Assembly (NCBI RefSeq): GCF_044751345.1
Contig: NZ_JBIWXY010000001.1
Coordinates: forward strand, 992,001 to 1,056,000
Length of the DNA: 64,000 nucleotides
DNA from: Methylobacillus methanolivorans
GTDB lineage: Bacteria > Pseudomonadota > Gammaproteobacteria > Burkholderiales > Methylophilaceae
Direction of reading: 5' to 3'
The notes under the pieces are model-generated. The model saw only the letters and a list, made by a program, of their open reading frames with translations, did no database searches and had not been told where the DNA came from. Each line of letters starts with the position of its first letter. Position 1 is the stretch's first letter. A program made the position numbers and the translations under genes. This document shows positions 43,360 through 51,818 of this stretch, piece after piece.

Positions 43360-44145
43360 CTAATTCTTGACCAAGCCACCATCCACAACGAGATTCTGCC
43401 CCGTCACGGCACGCGACCAGGGCGAGGCGAAAAACAGCACCGCATCGGCAAACTCTTCTGGTGTCGTTACGCGGCGTAATGGTGTACTGGCAGCGATGAG
43501 GTCAAACACAGCCTCTGGCGTGGCAGCAGAAGCATCGGTGGTGCGCAGCAAGCCGCCCGACACCATATTCACGGTGATGCCGCCCGGCCCCAGATCTTGT
43601 GCCAGGGTACGTGTGAGTGACAACAAGGCCGCCTTGGCAGCAGTGTAATCGTGATAAGGCACGACCGGGTTCTGGAACAAATTGGTGCCAATATTGATCA
43701 CCCGGCCCCAGCCCTGCGCGCACATGCCAGGCAAGGCCGCCTGCACAGTATTCAACGCGCCCTTCACCACCCCATCAAACTGTTGCTGCAGGCTTTCCCA
43801 GCGAAGATCGGCAGCATGCGCTCGGGCATCGCCATTGAACTTGAAATCTGGCAGCGCATTGTTGACCACCGTGGTCACTGGCAGGCCGAAATGTGCCTGG
43901 GCCTGCTCCAGCATGTCACGCACAGCGGCTGCATCGCACACATCCGCGCCTATCGCCAATGCACGTTCAGGCGCTTCAGCCACGAGCTTGGCCGCGGCGG
44001 CCTCGCTATGCAGATAATTGATGACAACCCTTGCACCCTGGTCGAGGAAGGCACGGGCAATATGCTGGCCTAGGCCACGCGCAGCACCGGTGACGAGCAC
44101 GACTTGGTCTTGAATACGGAGTTGTGGGGCGGATGGATTGTTCAT
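43360..44145 (-). CDS. SDR-family oxidoreductase, first gene after a TPP riboswitch
   Basis: This short-chain dehydrogenase of 261 residues has the Rossmann motif VVLVTGAARGLGQHIARAF, NNALP as the structural NNAG-like element, a catalytic serine/tyrosine/lysine set around VINIGTNLFQNPVVPYHDYTAAKAAL, and PGGITVNMVSGGLL after it. The serine is replaced in the usual place by Gly-Thr (IGTNLF), so the exact catalytic residue is unclear. It is annotated elsewhere as 3-oxoacyl-ACP reductase-like, but the riboswitch upstream argues for a thiamin-related alcohol or aldehyde. It precedes the FMN monooxygenase in a two-gene operon. The start has AAGGAA 8 bp upstream. Confidence 0.9.
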   Translation of the reverse strand: MNNPSAPQLRIQDQVVLVTGAARGLGQHIARAFLDQGARVVINYLHSEAAAAKLVAEAPERALAIGADVCDAAAVRDMLEQAQAHFGLPVTTVVNNALPDFKFNGDARAHAADLRWESLQQQFDGVVKGALNTVQAALPGMCAQGWGRVINIGTNLFQNPVVPYHDYTAAKAALLSLTRTLAQDLGPGGITVNMVSGGLLRTTDASAATPEAVFDLIAASTPLRRVTTPEEFADAVLFFASPWSRAVTGQNLVVDGGLVKN

Positions 44146-44199
44146 GTCATTCCTTTGCAGTAAATCATGGCAAAGGAAGACACCGCAGTCAGGGCTGCG

Positions 44200-44290
44200 A
44201 CAGGCATTCCTCCGCCAGTATGATCTGGATCAGGTGTTACGGGTTTGCTCTCAGCCCTGTAGAAACCATTCCACCAGGGCACCCCGTGCC
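44200..44290 (-). promoter_or_regulatory. TPP (THI-element) riboswitch controlling the SDR/monooxygenase operon
   Basis: On the minus strand the conserved thi-box pieces appear in order: GGGGTGCC, GGCTGAGAGCAAACCC, then ACCTGATCCAGATCATACTG followed by GCGGAGGAA. This is the complete TPP aptamer. A following hairpin CGCAG / CTGCG lies before the ribosome-binding site and may be part of the expression platform. High thiamin pyrophosphate should repress the two downstream genes. Confidence 0.95.
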
Positions 44291-44407
44291 GAAAGGTTGA
44301 ACCATAGCACGGAATTTGAACGCTTCACATCCAGTGCATTGTGAAAATCATGATGAAAGTCGTTATAATCCGGCACCAGAACGGCCACTTGCTATTGGCC
44401 TGTTCAA

Positions 44408-44500
44408 TCCTGGGGGAGCCGATCACGGCTGAGAAATGGCAATGGGCCATGACCCTTAACACTTGATCCAGATCATGCTGGCGAAAGGAAGGAAGTACCG
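44408..44500 (+). promoter_or_regulatory. TPP (THI-element) riboswitch controlling the SSS transporter
   Basis: The conserved blocks are GGGGGAGCC, ACGGCTGAGAAATGG, GACCCTTAACACTTGATCCA and GATCATGCTGGCGAAAGGAA. Just after the aptamer, AGTACCGCA can pair with TGCGTACT, which would mask the purine-rich segment and could be the expression platform. The transporter ATG follows at 44553. Confidence 0.95.
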
Positions 44501-44552
44501 CATCGGGTTTGCGTACTCCTTGTCGTTCGTTGATTACAGGAGTCACCACAAG

Positions 44553-46004
44553 ATGCTCAGTACACAAGCCACGCTCGCCTGGCTGGTTTTTTTCGCTGCC
44601 GCTTTTGCCATTCTTGGCATGGCTTACTCACGCCGTTATCGCGGTAATCTTGAAGAATTCATCGTCGCCCGCAACAGCCAAGGCTCGGTTGCCAGTGTCA
44701 TGGTGCTACTCGCCTCTTCCCTCGGTGCATGGATACTGTTCTCGCCCGCCCAAGCGGCTACCTGGGGCGGCCTTACCGCGGTCATCGGCTATGCCCTTGG
44801 TGCGATGTCACCGCGCATCGCCATGATCCCGCTCGGCAAACGCATGCGCGAGCTCATGCCCAATGGTCACTCCCTGACCGAGTTTCTCATCGCGCGTTAT
44901 GGCAAGCCAATGTATCTGCTCGCACTCAGCATCATGCTGTTTTACCTGTTTATCGCCATGAGTGCAGAGATCACAGCTATCGCCAAAATGGTGACCATCC
45001 TTGCGCCAGTGCCACTATGGGCCACGGCGGCCATCGTGCTCGGCTTTACGTTGCTCTACACCACTTATGGTGGCTTGCGTGCCTCTATCTTCACCGACAA
45101 GGTGCAGATCGTCATCATCATCCCGCTGCTGGCAGCGCTGGTATTCATTGGCTGGAAAGCTACCGGTGGCGTCATGCCTGTCATGGACAAGCTACGCGAA
45201 ACCGCACCGCAGCTCATCGACCTGCACGATATTGGCGGCATCAAGGCCGGGCTGACCTTCTTCGTCGCCATCCTGCTCACCGGCATCTTCCATCAAGGCA
45301 ACTGGCAACGCATTTACTCTGCCAAAGACATCCCCGCCATGCGCAACGGCTTTCTGCTGGGTGGGCTGCTAGTCGTGCCATTCATCTTCATCATGGGCTT
45401 GTTTGGCCTGGCCTTCATGGCGATGACACCACAAGGCGATAGCTCGGTCGCGCTATTCAGCGTGGTCATGCCCAATATCCCGCTCTGGCTGGCCATTGCC
45501 CTCATTCCACTCGGCATATCGCTGGTAATGTGCAGTGCAGATAGCGCGATCAGCGCAATTTCAAGCATTGTGGCTGTGGATATCGGGCGAGTGATGCCCA
45601 AGCGTAGCGCTCCGAGCTTGATGCGCTTGTCGCGCTGGCTGGTGCTGCTGGTCGCTATCCCGGTGTTAATCGTTGCTGCACAGGGCTACAGCGTGCTCTA
45701 TCTCTTCCTGCTCGCCGACCTGTTATGCTCGGCTGCGGCATTCCCGGTCTTTTTCGGCCTGTTCAGCCGCTCGCATACCGGGCGAGAAGCGGTGATGGGC
45801 ACGATCGCAGGATTGATCGCAGGATTGTCCATGTTCCCCATGCCCAATGAACCAGCGACCCACTTGCTGGAATCCTTCCTGCTGGCGGCCTTGACCCCCG
45901 TAGCAATCATTACTCTCACCCGCCTGCTCAAACGTCGCAAGGAACACTTCGAGCTTGCTTCGTTGACACATGCAAGCCGCAGGCTGGATCAAGAGCAACT
46001 CTAA
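44553..46004 (+). CDS. Sodium:solute symporter (SSS family) under TPP riboswitch, putative thiamin-precursor transporter
   Basis: This 483-residue membrane protein of the sodium:solute symporter family has about thirteen helices. It starts MLSTQATLAWLVFFAAAF at 44553, with AGGAG upstream. SSS motifs include FIVARNSQGSVASVMVLLAS, a sodium-site region near TYGGLRASIFTDKVQIVIII, and ISLVMCSADSAISAISSIVA. The TPP riboswitch directly upstream indicates that it imports thiamin, hydroxymethylpyrimidine, thiazole or a breakdown product. An SSS transporter under thi-box control has been predicted from comparative genomics in methylotrophs (ThiV), and this gene may be that family. The exact substrate is not shown by sequence. 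Confidence 0.9.
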   Translation: MLSTQATLAWLVFFAAAFAILGMAYSRRYRGNLEEFIVARNSQGSVASVMVLLASSLGAWILFSPAQAATWGGLTAVIGYALGAMSPRIAMIPLGKRMRELMPNGHSLTEFLIARYGKPMYLLALSIMLFYLFIAMSAEITAIAKMVTILAPVPLWATAAIVLGFTLLYTTYGGLRASIFTDKVQIVIIIPLLAALVFIGWKATGGVMPVMDKLRETAPQLIDLHDIGGIKAGLTFFVAILLTGIFHQGNWQRIYSAKDIPAMRNGFLLGGLLVVPFIFIMGLFGLAFMAMTPQGDSSVALFSVVMPNIPLWLAIALIPLGISLVMCSADSAISAISSIVAVDIGRVMPKRSAPSLMRLSRWLVLLVAIPVLIVAAQGYSVLYLFLLADLLCSAAAFPVFFGLFSRSHTGREAVMGTIAGLIAGLSMFPMPNEPATHLLESFLLAALTPVAIITLTRLLKRRKEHFELASLTHASRRLDQEQL

Positions 46005-46011
46005 TAACGCA

Positions 46012-46052
46012 AAGGGCGAACGCAACGATTGAACATCGCTGAGCTCGCCCTT
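46012..46052 (+). terminator. Possible terminator hairpin of the SSS transporter gene
   Basis: The stem AAGGGCGA / TCGCCCTT has a 25-base loop and starts 8 bp after the stop codon. A T-run is missing, so the role is uncertain. Confidence 0.4.
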
Positions 46053-46074
46053 GATATTGTGTTGAGTTATTGAA

Positions 46075-47664
46075 TCAGGAACTACAAGACAGCATCGAGC
46101 ATCCGGCCTTGTGCTTGGCCCAATCTGGGCGCAAGGCAGCAAAGCGCTCCTTGCCTAGCTGCTCATCGTAAGGGTGGCGCAGCACTTCCAACAATTCTTC
46201 TATCAAACTGTTATCACCAGCATCTGCTAGATCGATGGCCTGTTGCGCTAGGTAGTTGCGCAAGACATAACGCGGGTTGACACGGTTCATGGCGTCCTTC
46301 CTGGCTATTGGGTCACGTCCATCTGCAACCGTCGCCTGGCTATATTGCTTGAGCCAATCACTGAACCTGGGCTTGAAGGTTTCCCATAGTGCATCGCTGT
46401 AGGACGCGCTTTGCAAAATGCCCAAGTCCGGCTGGGTCGCTTCAACCAAGGCCAGCTTGCGGAAAAATTCGGTCATGTCGATCTCGGCCTGGGTCATGAG
46501 ATCGAACACTTCAGTGAACAAAGGCTCATATTCATCGCGCCACTGGCTAAAGCCAAATTTGGCGGCCAACACGGCACCCCACTCTTTGTTGTAAGCCTGG
46601 TCGAATAGCATCAGGCCTTCGTCGTAAATTTCCCGCTCCGGCTTCAAGGCATACAATGCTTGCGCCAGTCGCTCCAGGTTCCAGCGCGCAATCTCGGGCT
46701 GGCGACCAAAGCAATAACGACGGCCTGCGGCATCAGTGGTGTTGGGCGTCCAGCCGGGGTCGAAGTTATCTACCCAGCCGTAAGGGCCATAATCAATAGT
46801 GAGGCCAAGGATAGACATATTGTCGGTGTTCATCACGCCATGGACAAAGCCCACGCGCATCCAGTGTGCAACCAGGCGCGCAGTGCGTACACAGACAATG
46901 GCAAACCACTCGGCTAAACGCTCGTCTTCGGGGAAATCAGCCAACTCAGGAAAATCACGGTTGATGGTGAAATCCACCAGCGTTTTCAGCGTTTGCTTAT
47001 CCTGGCGCATGGCAAAAATCTCGAAATTGCCAAAGCGGATAAATGAGGGCGATACACGGCACACGATCGCCCCCTTCTCCGCCTGCGGGTTGCCGTTATA
47101 AAACATATCGCGAATCACGACATCGCCGGTCTGCACCAGGCTCAGGGCACGCGTCGTCGGGATGCCAAGATGGTGCATCGCCTCGCTGCAAAGAAATTCG
47201 CGTACCGATGAGCGCAATACAGCACGGCCATCCGCCATGCGTGAATAGGGTGTCACACCCGCGCCCTTGAGTTGTAGCTCCCAGCGCTGGCCCTGGCTGT
47301 TTACTACCTCGCCCAGGCTGATCGCACGACCATCGCCCAACTGCCCGGCCCAGTTCCCGAACTGGTGTCCGCCATAGCACATGGCATAAGGCTCCATACC
47401 GGGGATAAGGCCATTGCCGCCTAAGGCATTCACCCAGGCTGGTGAGTTGATGTCTTCATCACTCAAGCCCAGCGCCTGCAACATCTCGGATGAATAAGCC
47501 AGCAGCTTGGGAGCCGATACCGAGGTGGGCATCACACGTGACCAACAGGCACCATACACTTGGCGCAACTGGTTAGTAGTATCCGGGTCACCCGGCAAAT
47601 CCCGCAGGAAACGGTTATCAAAAGTAGGCATCATCACAATGGGGATTTCATTATCAAAGGTCAT
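46075..47664 (-). CDS. selO: Protein adenylyltransferase SelO (YdiU/UPF0061)
   Basis: SelO is a pseudokinase-fold enzyme that transfers AMP from ATP to hydroxyl groups of protein substrates, linked to redox stress. The 529-residue protein has GGHQFGNWAGQLGDGRAISL, QLKGAGVTPYSRMADGRAVL, VGFVHGVMNTDNMSILGLTI and DYGPYGWVDNF, which carry the ATP and magnesium contacts. The C-terminus CSMLSCSS has cysteines where eukaryotic SelO has selenocysteine. The start at 47664 lacks a clear ribosome-binding site, and an ATG ten codons later is an alternative. It is monocistronic and convergent with the SSS transporter gene. Identification is secure. Confidence 0.96.
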   Translation of the reverse strand: MTFDNEIPIVMMPTFDNRFLRDLPGDPDTTNQLRQVYGACWSRVMPTSVSAPKLLAYSSEMLQALGLSDEDINSPAWVNALGGNGLIPGMEPYAMCYGGHQFGNWAGQLGDGRAISLGEVVNSQGQRWELQLKGAGVTPYSRMADGRAVLRSSVREFLCSEAMHHLGIPTTRALSLVQTGDVVIRDMFYNGNPQAEKGAIVCRVSPSFIRFGNFEIFAMRQDKQTLKTLVDFTINRDFPELADFPEDERLAEWFAIVCVRTARLVAHWMRVGFVHGVMNTDNMSILGLTIDYGPYGWVDNFDPGWTPNTTDAAGRRYCFGRQPEIARWNLERLAQALYALKPEREIYDEGLMLFDQAYNKEWGAVLAAKFGFSQWRDEYEPLFTEVFDLMTQAEIDMTEFFRKLALVEATQPDLGILQSASYSDALWETFKPRFSDWLKQYSQATVADGRDPIARKDAMNRVNPRYVLRNYLAQQAIDLADAGDNSLIEELLEVLRHPYDEQLGKERFAALRPDWAKHKAGCSMLSCSS

Positions 47665-47792
47665 ACAGAATGACAGCGTTGCCTATTGTATGTTCTCTGC
47701 TGAGATAAATTAAGTTGGTAGGCATTGCACAATAAATAGGCAATAGCAAATTCCATATGACATAACAACCGTTTAGCTAGCTCATGCGCATG

Positions 47793-47815
47793 CTGCCCAC
47801 AAAGTTACCCACAGA
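47793..47815. repeat. 23-bp intergenic repeat copy (DnaA-box-like)
   Basis: The element begins CTGCCCACAAAGTTA and ends CACAGA. It agrees at 21 of 23 positions with the complement of 35481-35503 in the lexA intergenic region. The inner TTACCCACA resembles a degenerate DnaA box. It lies in the loop of a 9-bp inverted repeat (47776-47784 with 47822-47830). Confidence 0.6.
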
Positions 47816-47898
47816 AATTGTTGAGCTAGCATTACTTTCATCAGAACCATGGGAATATGGCAATGTCTCTGTAACATCCACCTGGATATTGAAAAGCG

Positions 47899-48897
47899 AT
47901 GATTCCATTTTCCATTCTTGATCTCTGCCCCATTGTGCAAGGTAGCACGCCATCACAGGCCTTCAGCAACTCCGTCGCGTTGGCCCAGCTGGCAGAGCAG
48001 CTAGGCTATCGGCGCTTCTGGCTGGCAGAGCATCATAATATGCCGGGCATTGCCAGTGCAGCCACTTCTGTCGTGATGGGTCACGTTGCCAGCCACACCA
48101 AGGCGATACGCATCGGCGCTGGCGGCATCATGTTACCCAACCATGCACCACTGGCGATTGCCGAGCAATTCGGCACGCTGGAATCCCTATACCCTGGGCG
48201 CATCGACCTTGGGCTGGGTCGCGCCCCTGGTAGCGATATGACCACTGCACGCGCTTTGCGACGCAACCTACATGCCCACGGGGAGGATTTTCCAGACTTA
48301 ATCGCAGAACTCCAGCATTACTTTGCCCAGCCTGAAGCGGGTCAAAGCATCCGTGCAGTCCCTGGAGCAGGATTAAACATCCCCCTATGGATATTGGGTT
48401 CTAGCTTATATGGCGCTCAATTTGCCGCAGCACACGGCCTGCCGTTTGCCTTTGCGTCGCATTTTGCACCCACGTTCCTGCTACAGGCACTTGATACCTA
48501 TCGCCGCAATTTCCAGCCATCAGCCTCGTTGAATAAGCCTTACTTCATGGTCACGGCCAATATCCTAGTGGCCGATACCGATGAGGAAGCACGCTATTGG
48601 TTCAATTCGCAACAACAAGGCTTTACCAACCTGCATCGTGGCACGCCTGGCCAACTGCCACCGCCTGTAGATGATATTGAGCAATACTGGACACCTGCCG
48701 AGAAATTAAGCGTCGAACGCATGCTGGCTTGCTCGCTGGTGGGCTCTGCTACCACGGTAAAGGCCGGGTTGAGGAAACTACTGAAAGACCTCATGCCTGA
48801 CGAATTAATGGTGACCGGCCATGTGTTTGACCACGCAGTACGCTTGCAATCATATCGTGCCGTTGCCACCATTCACGAACAACTGTCCGCAGAATAA
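47899..48897 (+). CDS. Luciferase-like FMN-dependent oxidoreductase (MsnO8 type)
   Basis: This bacterial-luciferase-family oxidoreductase has 332 residues. It shows FSILDLCPIVQGSTPSQAFS, LGYRRFWLAEHHNMPGIASA, RIGAGGIMLPNHAPLAIAEQ and GRIDLGLGRAPGSDMTTARA, the pattern of the MsnO8-type LLM class. Members use reduced flavin, but the substrate of this common type is unknown. It stands alone between selO and the PEP-CTERM gene. The ribosome-binding site is weak (GAAAAG). It is unrelated in detail to the monooxygenase under the TPP riboswitch. Confidence 0.93.
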   Translation: MIPFSILDLCPIVQGSTPSQAFSNSVALAQLAEQLGYRRFWLAEHHNMPGIASAATSVVMGHVASHTKAIRIGAGGIMLPNHAPLAIAEQFGTLESLYPGRIDLGLGRAPGSDMTTARALRRNLHAHGEDFPDLIAELQHYFAQPEAGQSIRAVPGAGLNIPLWILGSSLYGAQFAAAHGLPFAFASHFAPTFLLQALDTYRRNFQPSASLNKPYFMVTANILVADTDEEARYWFNSQQQGFTNLHRGTPGQLPPPVDDIEQYWTPAEKLSVERMLACSLVGSATTVKAGLRKLLKDLMPDELMVTGHVFDHAVRLQSYRAVATIHEQLSAE

Positions 48898-48919
48898 AAA
48901 AGCCAGGCAAAAGCCTGGC
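48896..48919 (-). terminator. Rho-independent terminator of the PEP-CTERM gene
   Basis: The stem GCCAGGC / GCCTGGC with a four-base loop is followed on the minus strand by six T residues. It lies between two convergent genes and should mainly serve the PEP-CTERM gene. Confidence 0.9.
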
Positions 48920-48949
48920 CAGGGGCATGTATACCACTAGATGTTAATG

Positions 48950-49594
48950 TTAATACAGGTGATGTTGATCCTGCTGGCGTTTGCGCCTGCTGATCAAGCC
49001 CATCACGCCTAACCCCAATGCCAGCATGCCATAGGTGCTAGGCTCTGGTACTGCGGTGACCACCACACCGTCGAGGAAAGAACCATAGGAAGGTGCATTC
49101 TGTGGTTCAATCGAAGTGAACTTGAGCGTGGTAAGCGCATTGGACGCTACCAGATTGCTGAAATTATAGACCACCCACCCGCTGTGAGAGGTGACTGAGG
49201 TTGCTACCACCTGGCTCCCACCCCAATACACTTCCAGTGCACTATTCAGTCCCCCCGGAGTATCAGAACGGCCTGAATAGGCAAAGCTCAAGTTATAAAG
49301 CTGCCCTGTGGTTGTCGACAAATCCTGCCACACCGATGTCAATGCAGTGGAGTTGAGCTCCAGATATTGCTCACCATCGTATGCAGTATTGAAAGCTGAC
49401 CAACCACCATGATCACTGCCTCGCTGTATCTCAAACTGCCCAGTAGATTCCCAGCCAGTCACATTAGCCAGTTGCTCATAGGCCCCCGAAATAGTATCGG
49501 CCTCAAAACTACCATTCACCACGATATTCGCTGCATTTACCCCGCTACTTGCAGCTAGTAGTGCTCCACAAGCTACCATCGTCAATTTATTCAT
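48950..49594 (-). CDS. PEP-CTERM sorting domain protein
   Basis: This exported protein of 214 residues has a signal peptide (MNKLTMVACGALLAASSGVN) ending near VNAANI. The body resembles the carbohydrate-binding DUF642/PEP-CTERM type (IVVNGSFEADTISGAYEQLA). The C-terminal sorting tag has VPEPSTYGMLALGLGVMGLI followed by SRRKR: a PEP motif, a hydrophobic helix and a basic tail. Such proteins are processed by an exosortase and usually linked to exopolysaccharide or biofilm export. No exosortase gene is in the window. It is monocistronic with a strong terminator. Confidence 0.94.
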   Translation of the reverse strand: MNKLTMVACGALLAASSGVNAANIVVNGSFEADTISGAYEQLANVTGWESTGQFEIQRGSDHGGWSAFNTAYDGEQYLELNSTALTSVWQDLSTTTGQLYNLSFAYSGRSDTPGGLNSALEVYWGGSQVVATSVTSHSGWVVYNFSNLVASNALTTLKFTSIEPQNAPSYGSFLDGVVVTAVPEPSTYGMLALGLGVMGLISRRKRQQDQHHLY

Positions 49595-49760
49595 TTTCTC
49601 TTCCTTCTCACATTAGACATGCTTAAGAAAATTACATAAGCCCAGCTATGAGCGCCAGGTTGAATGAGCATGCATGGCAGCTACACTCGCCACTGTGCGA
49701 TACCGAACATAACTCAATGATTTATAGGAAAATTAGCCCAATCGGACTAATACAGGGAAA

Positions 49761-49772
49761 TTGAGCGCTCAA
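49761..49772. promoter_or_regulatory. Palindrome upstream of the Crp-family gene
   Basis: TTGAGCGCTCAA is a perfect 12-bp inverted repeat about 52 bp upstream of the Crp-family ATG, with a possible -10 box TATACT at 49790-49795. It could be an autoregulatory operator. Binding is not shown. Confidence 0.4.
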
Positions 49773-49823
49773 GGTTAAATTGATCGGCATATACTGAATT
49801 GCAGCACCTTGGCTGGAGGCCAT

Positions 49824-50531
49824 ATGGATATACCGCTCACCCCACATCACAACACCTTGATCAATGCACTACCACTGGTAGATCAGGAGCAACTCATAGC
49901 AAGCCTGGAGCCATACTCCATGCAGTTGGGTGATGTGTTGTACGAATCGGCGCAGGTATTGAAATATGTGTATTTCCCGGCCGATGCTATCGTGTCATTG
50001 CTCTACGTGATGGAAAACGGCGCATCAGCAGAAATTGCCGTCGTCGGTGGTGAAGGCATGGTGGGCACGCCTGTGATCATGGGCAGCAACACCTCATCCT
50101 GCCGTGCCGTGGTGCAAAGTGCAGGGTATGGCTATCGCATCCGTGCCAGCACGCTCAAGCATCTTTTTGATCATAGCCATGCCGTTGCGCATTTACTCCT
50201 GCGATACACCCAAGCATTGATCACGCAAATCACCCAGACCGCCGTCTGCAACCGTCATTGCGTGCTGGAGCAACAACTTTGCCGCTGGCTATTGCTCAGC
50301 CTCGATAGGCTACCGAAAACCGAATTGATCATGACGCAGGAGCTGATCGCCAATATGCTGGGCGTCAGGCGTGAAGGCGTCACAGAGGCCGCTGGCAAGT
50401 TACAGCGGCAAGGCTTGATCAGTTACAGCCGGGGGCATATCCACGTATTGAACCGCTCCGGCTTGGAGCGCATGGCATGCGAGTGCTATCAGGTCGTCCG
50501 CCAGGAATACGCTGCGCTGCTGAATGCATGA
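49824..50531 (+). CDS. Crp/Fnr-family transcriptional regulator
   Basis: The 235-residue regulator starts at the ATG at 49824, with TGGAGG 6 bp upstream. The N-terminal cyclic-nucleotide-type beta-roll (LGDVLYESAQVLKYVYFPAD, VVGGEGMVGTPVIMGSN) lacks the cysteines of FNR and the phosphate-cassette arginine/serine pair of CRP, so the signal is unknown. The C-terminal HTH contains TQELIANMLGVRREGVTEAA and LQRQGLISYSRGHIHVLNR. This is a common proteobacterial subgroup without a fixed role. It is convergent with the LysR gene of the efflux operon, ending 4 bp from it. Confidence 0.9.
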   Translation: MDIPLTPHHNTLINALPLVDQEQLIASLEPYSMQLGDVLYESAQVLKYVYFPADAIVSLLYVMENGASAEIAVVGGEGMVGTPVIMGSNTSSCRAVVQSAGYGYRIRASTLKHLFDHSHAVAHLLLRYTQALITQITQTAVCNRHCVLEQQLCRWLLLSLDRLPKTELIMTQELIANMLGVRREGVTEAAGKLQRQGLISYSRGHIHVLNRSGLERMACECYQVVRQEYAALLNA

Positions 50532-50534
50532 GGC

Positions 50535-51548
50535 CTAGAATACGGCCTCGGCAGTGTTGTTACGATCAATGATCTCGCGGATGGTGTTGCCCTGCTCGCA
50601 TTGCGCGAAGTGACATTCCTTGTCCAGCATGTTGTCAGGGCAACCGCTCAACAACGGGCAATTACCGAACAATTCAGCGATCCAGTCCACAAAGGCCCTG
50701 ACTTTGGGTGACAAATGCCGGTTATGCAAATACACCACTGAAATCGGATGGCTGGAGGGCTGCCACTGCGGCAAGACCTCTATCAGTTCACCAGATTCAA
50801 GTTGTGGTAACACCATGTAGCGCGGCACCTGAATCAAGCCAAAACCTTGCTGTGCACAGGCAACATACGCTTCACCATCGTTGACGGCTACCTTACCCGT
50901 CATTTTCACCTCGGTCACATGACCATCGACGACAAAATCCCAATCCATGTTCCGCCCGGTGCGGCTGGAGAAATAATGCACCGCATGATGATGCTGCAAA
51001 TCCTCCAAGGTCTGTGGCACACCATGCTGCTCCAGGTAACGCGGAGCAGCACAGGTCACGAGGTGAAAAGCACCGATACGTCGGGCCACCATGCTCGAAT
51101 CTTGCAGTTCACCGACACGCACCACGCAATCAACCGCCTCCTGCACCATATCCACCGGGCGGTCGCTCATGCCAAGCACCAGCTCGACATCAGGGTAGCG
51201 CGTATAAAAATCACAGAGTTTGGGAATAATAATCAGACGCCCAATCGAGGCAGGCACATCAATACGTAGCCGTCCACTTGGTCCGCGTGTGACGTCGCGG
51301 AACAATGCCTCGGTTTCGTCCACCTCGGCCAAAATACGCATGCAGCGCTCATAATAGGCAGCTCCATCCGGCGTCAGGCTCAGGCGCCGCGTGGTGCGGT
51401 TGAGCAGGCGCACTTTGAGCAGGCCTTCCAGCGCCTGGATGGTGGTCGTCACCGTCGTACGCGGCAAACCAAGGCTATCCGCTGCACGGGTAAAACTATT
51501 GGCATCCACCACCCGGGTGAATACCTGCATTGCCTGGAACCTGTCCAT
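50535..51548 (-). CDS. LysR-family regulator of the efflux operon, with cysteine-rich C-terminal extension
   Basis: The 337-residue LysR regulator begins MDRFQAMQVFTRVVDANSFT, with HTH region ADSLGLPRTTVTTTIQALEG. It has the usual LysR substrate domain. It is divergent from the llpE-adaptor-RND-outer-membrane-factor operon, the layout of ceoR/bpeT-type regulators that activate such pumps. After the normal end of the LysR fold (FVDWIAELFG) about 40 residues follow with four cysteines: NCPLLSGC ... ECHFAQC. These could bind metal or sense redox state. The inducer is unknown, though salicylate or chloramphenicol-like compounds act on related systems. Confidence 0.92.
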   Translation of the reverse strand: MDRFQAMQVFTRVVDANSFTRAADSLGLPRTTVTTTIQALEGLLKVRLLNRTTRRLSLTPDGAAYYERCMRILAEVDETEALFRDVTRGPSGRLRIDVPASIGRLIIIPKLCDFYTRYPDVELVLGMSDRPVDMVQEAVDCVVRVGELQDSSMVARRIGAFHLVTCAAPRYLEQHGVPQTLEDLQHHHAVHYFSSRTGRNMDWDFVVDGHVTEVKMTGKVAVNDGEAYVACAQQGFGLIQVPRYMVLPQLESGELIEVLPQWQPSSHPISVVYLHNRHLSPKVRAFVDWIAELFGNCPLLSGCPDNMLDKECHFAQCEQGNTIREIIDRNNTAEAVF

Positions 51549-51818
51549 AGAGATTTCTTAATTTACATGTTGATTATTATCCATTCTACTAACAATCAAT
51601 ATATAAATTAAGGAATTATTCAAAAATAAATAGTGGCGTCCACTGCCATACATGCGATTATTTGCTCTGTAATTCTCACTTCATACCCCCATAATGATGA
51701 CTCACCCGACACCATTGTTTGTAAATTACGAACAGTGTTTCCACGCCTAAGAAGATTATTAAATTAGCCAAACCGATCACAATGTGTCGCATCCAGTATC
51801 AGCGAATGCAGACCGATT
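51549..51818. other. Divergent promoter region between LysR and the efflux operon
   Basis: This 270-bp AT-rich stretch holds no gene. It should contain the LysR-regulated promoter of the efflux operon. No single convincing T-N11-A operator or -10/-35 pair stands out. The base composition contrasts with the G/C-rich genes to its right. Confidence 0.5.

Larger units (their letters stand above)
44146..44552. other. Divergent regulatory region with two TPP riboswitches
   Basis: This 407-bp stretch between the SDR gene and the SSS transporter gene has no protein gene. It holds one TPP aptamer on each strand with a short promoter-bearing segment (about 44300-44400) between them. Confidence 0.9.
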
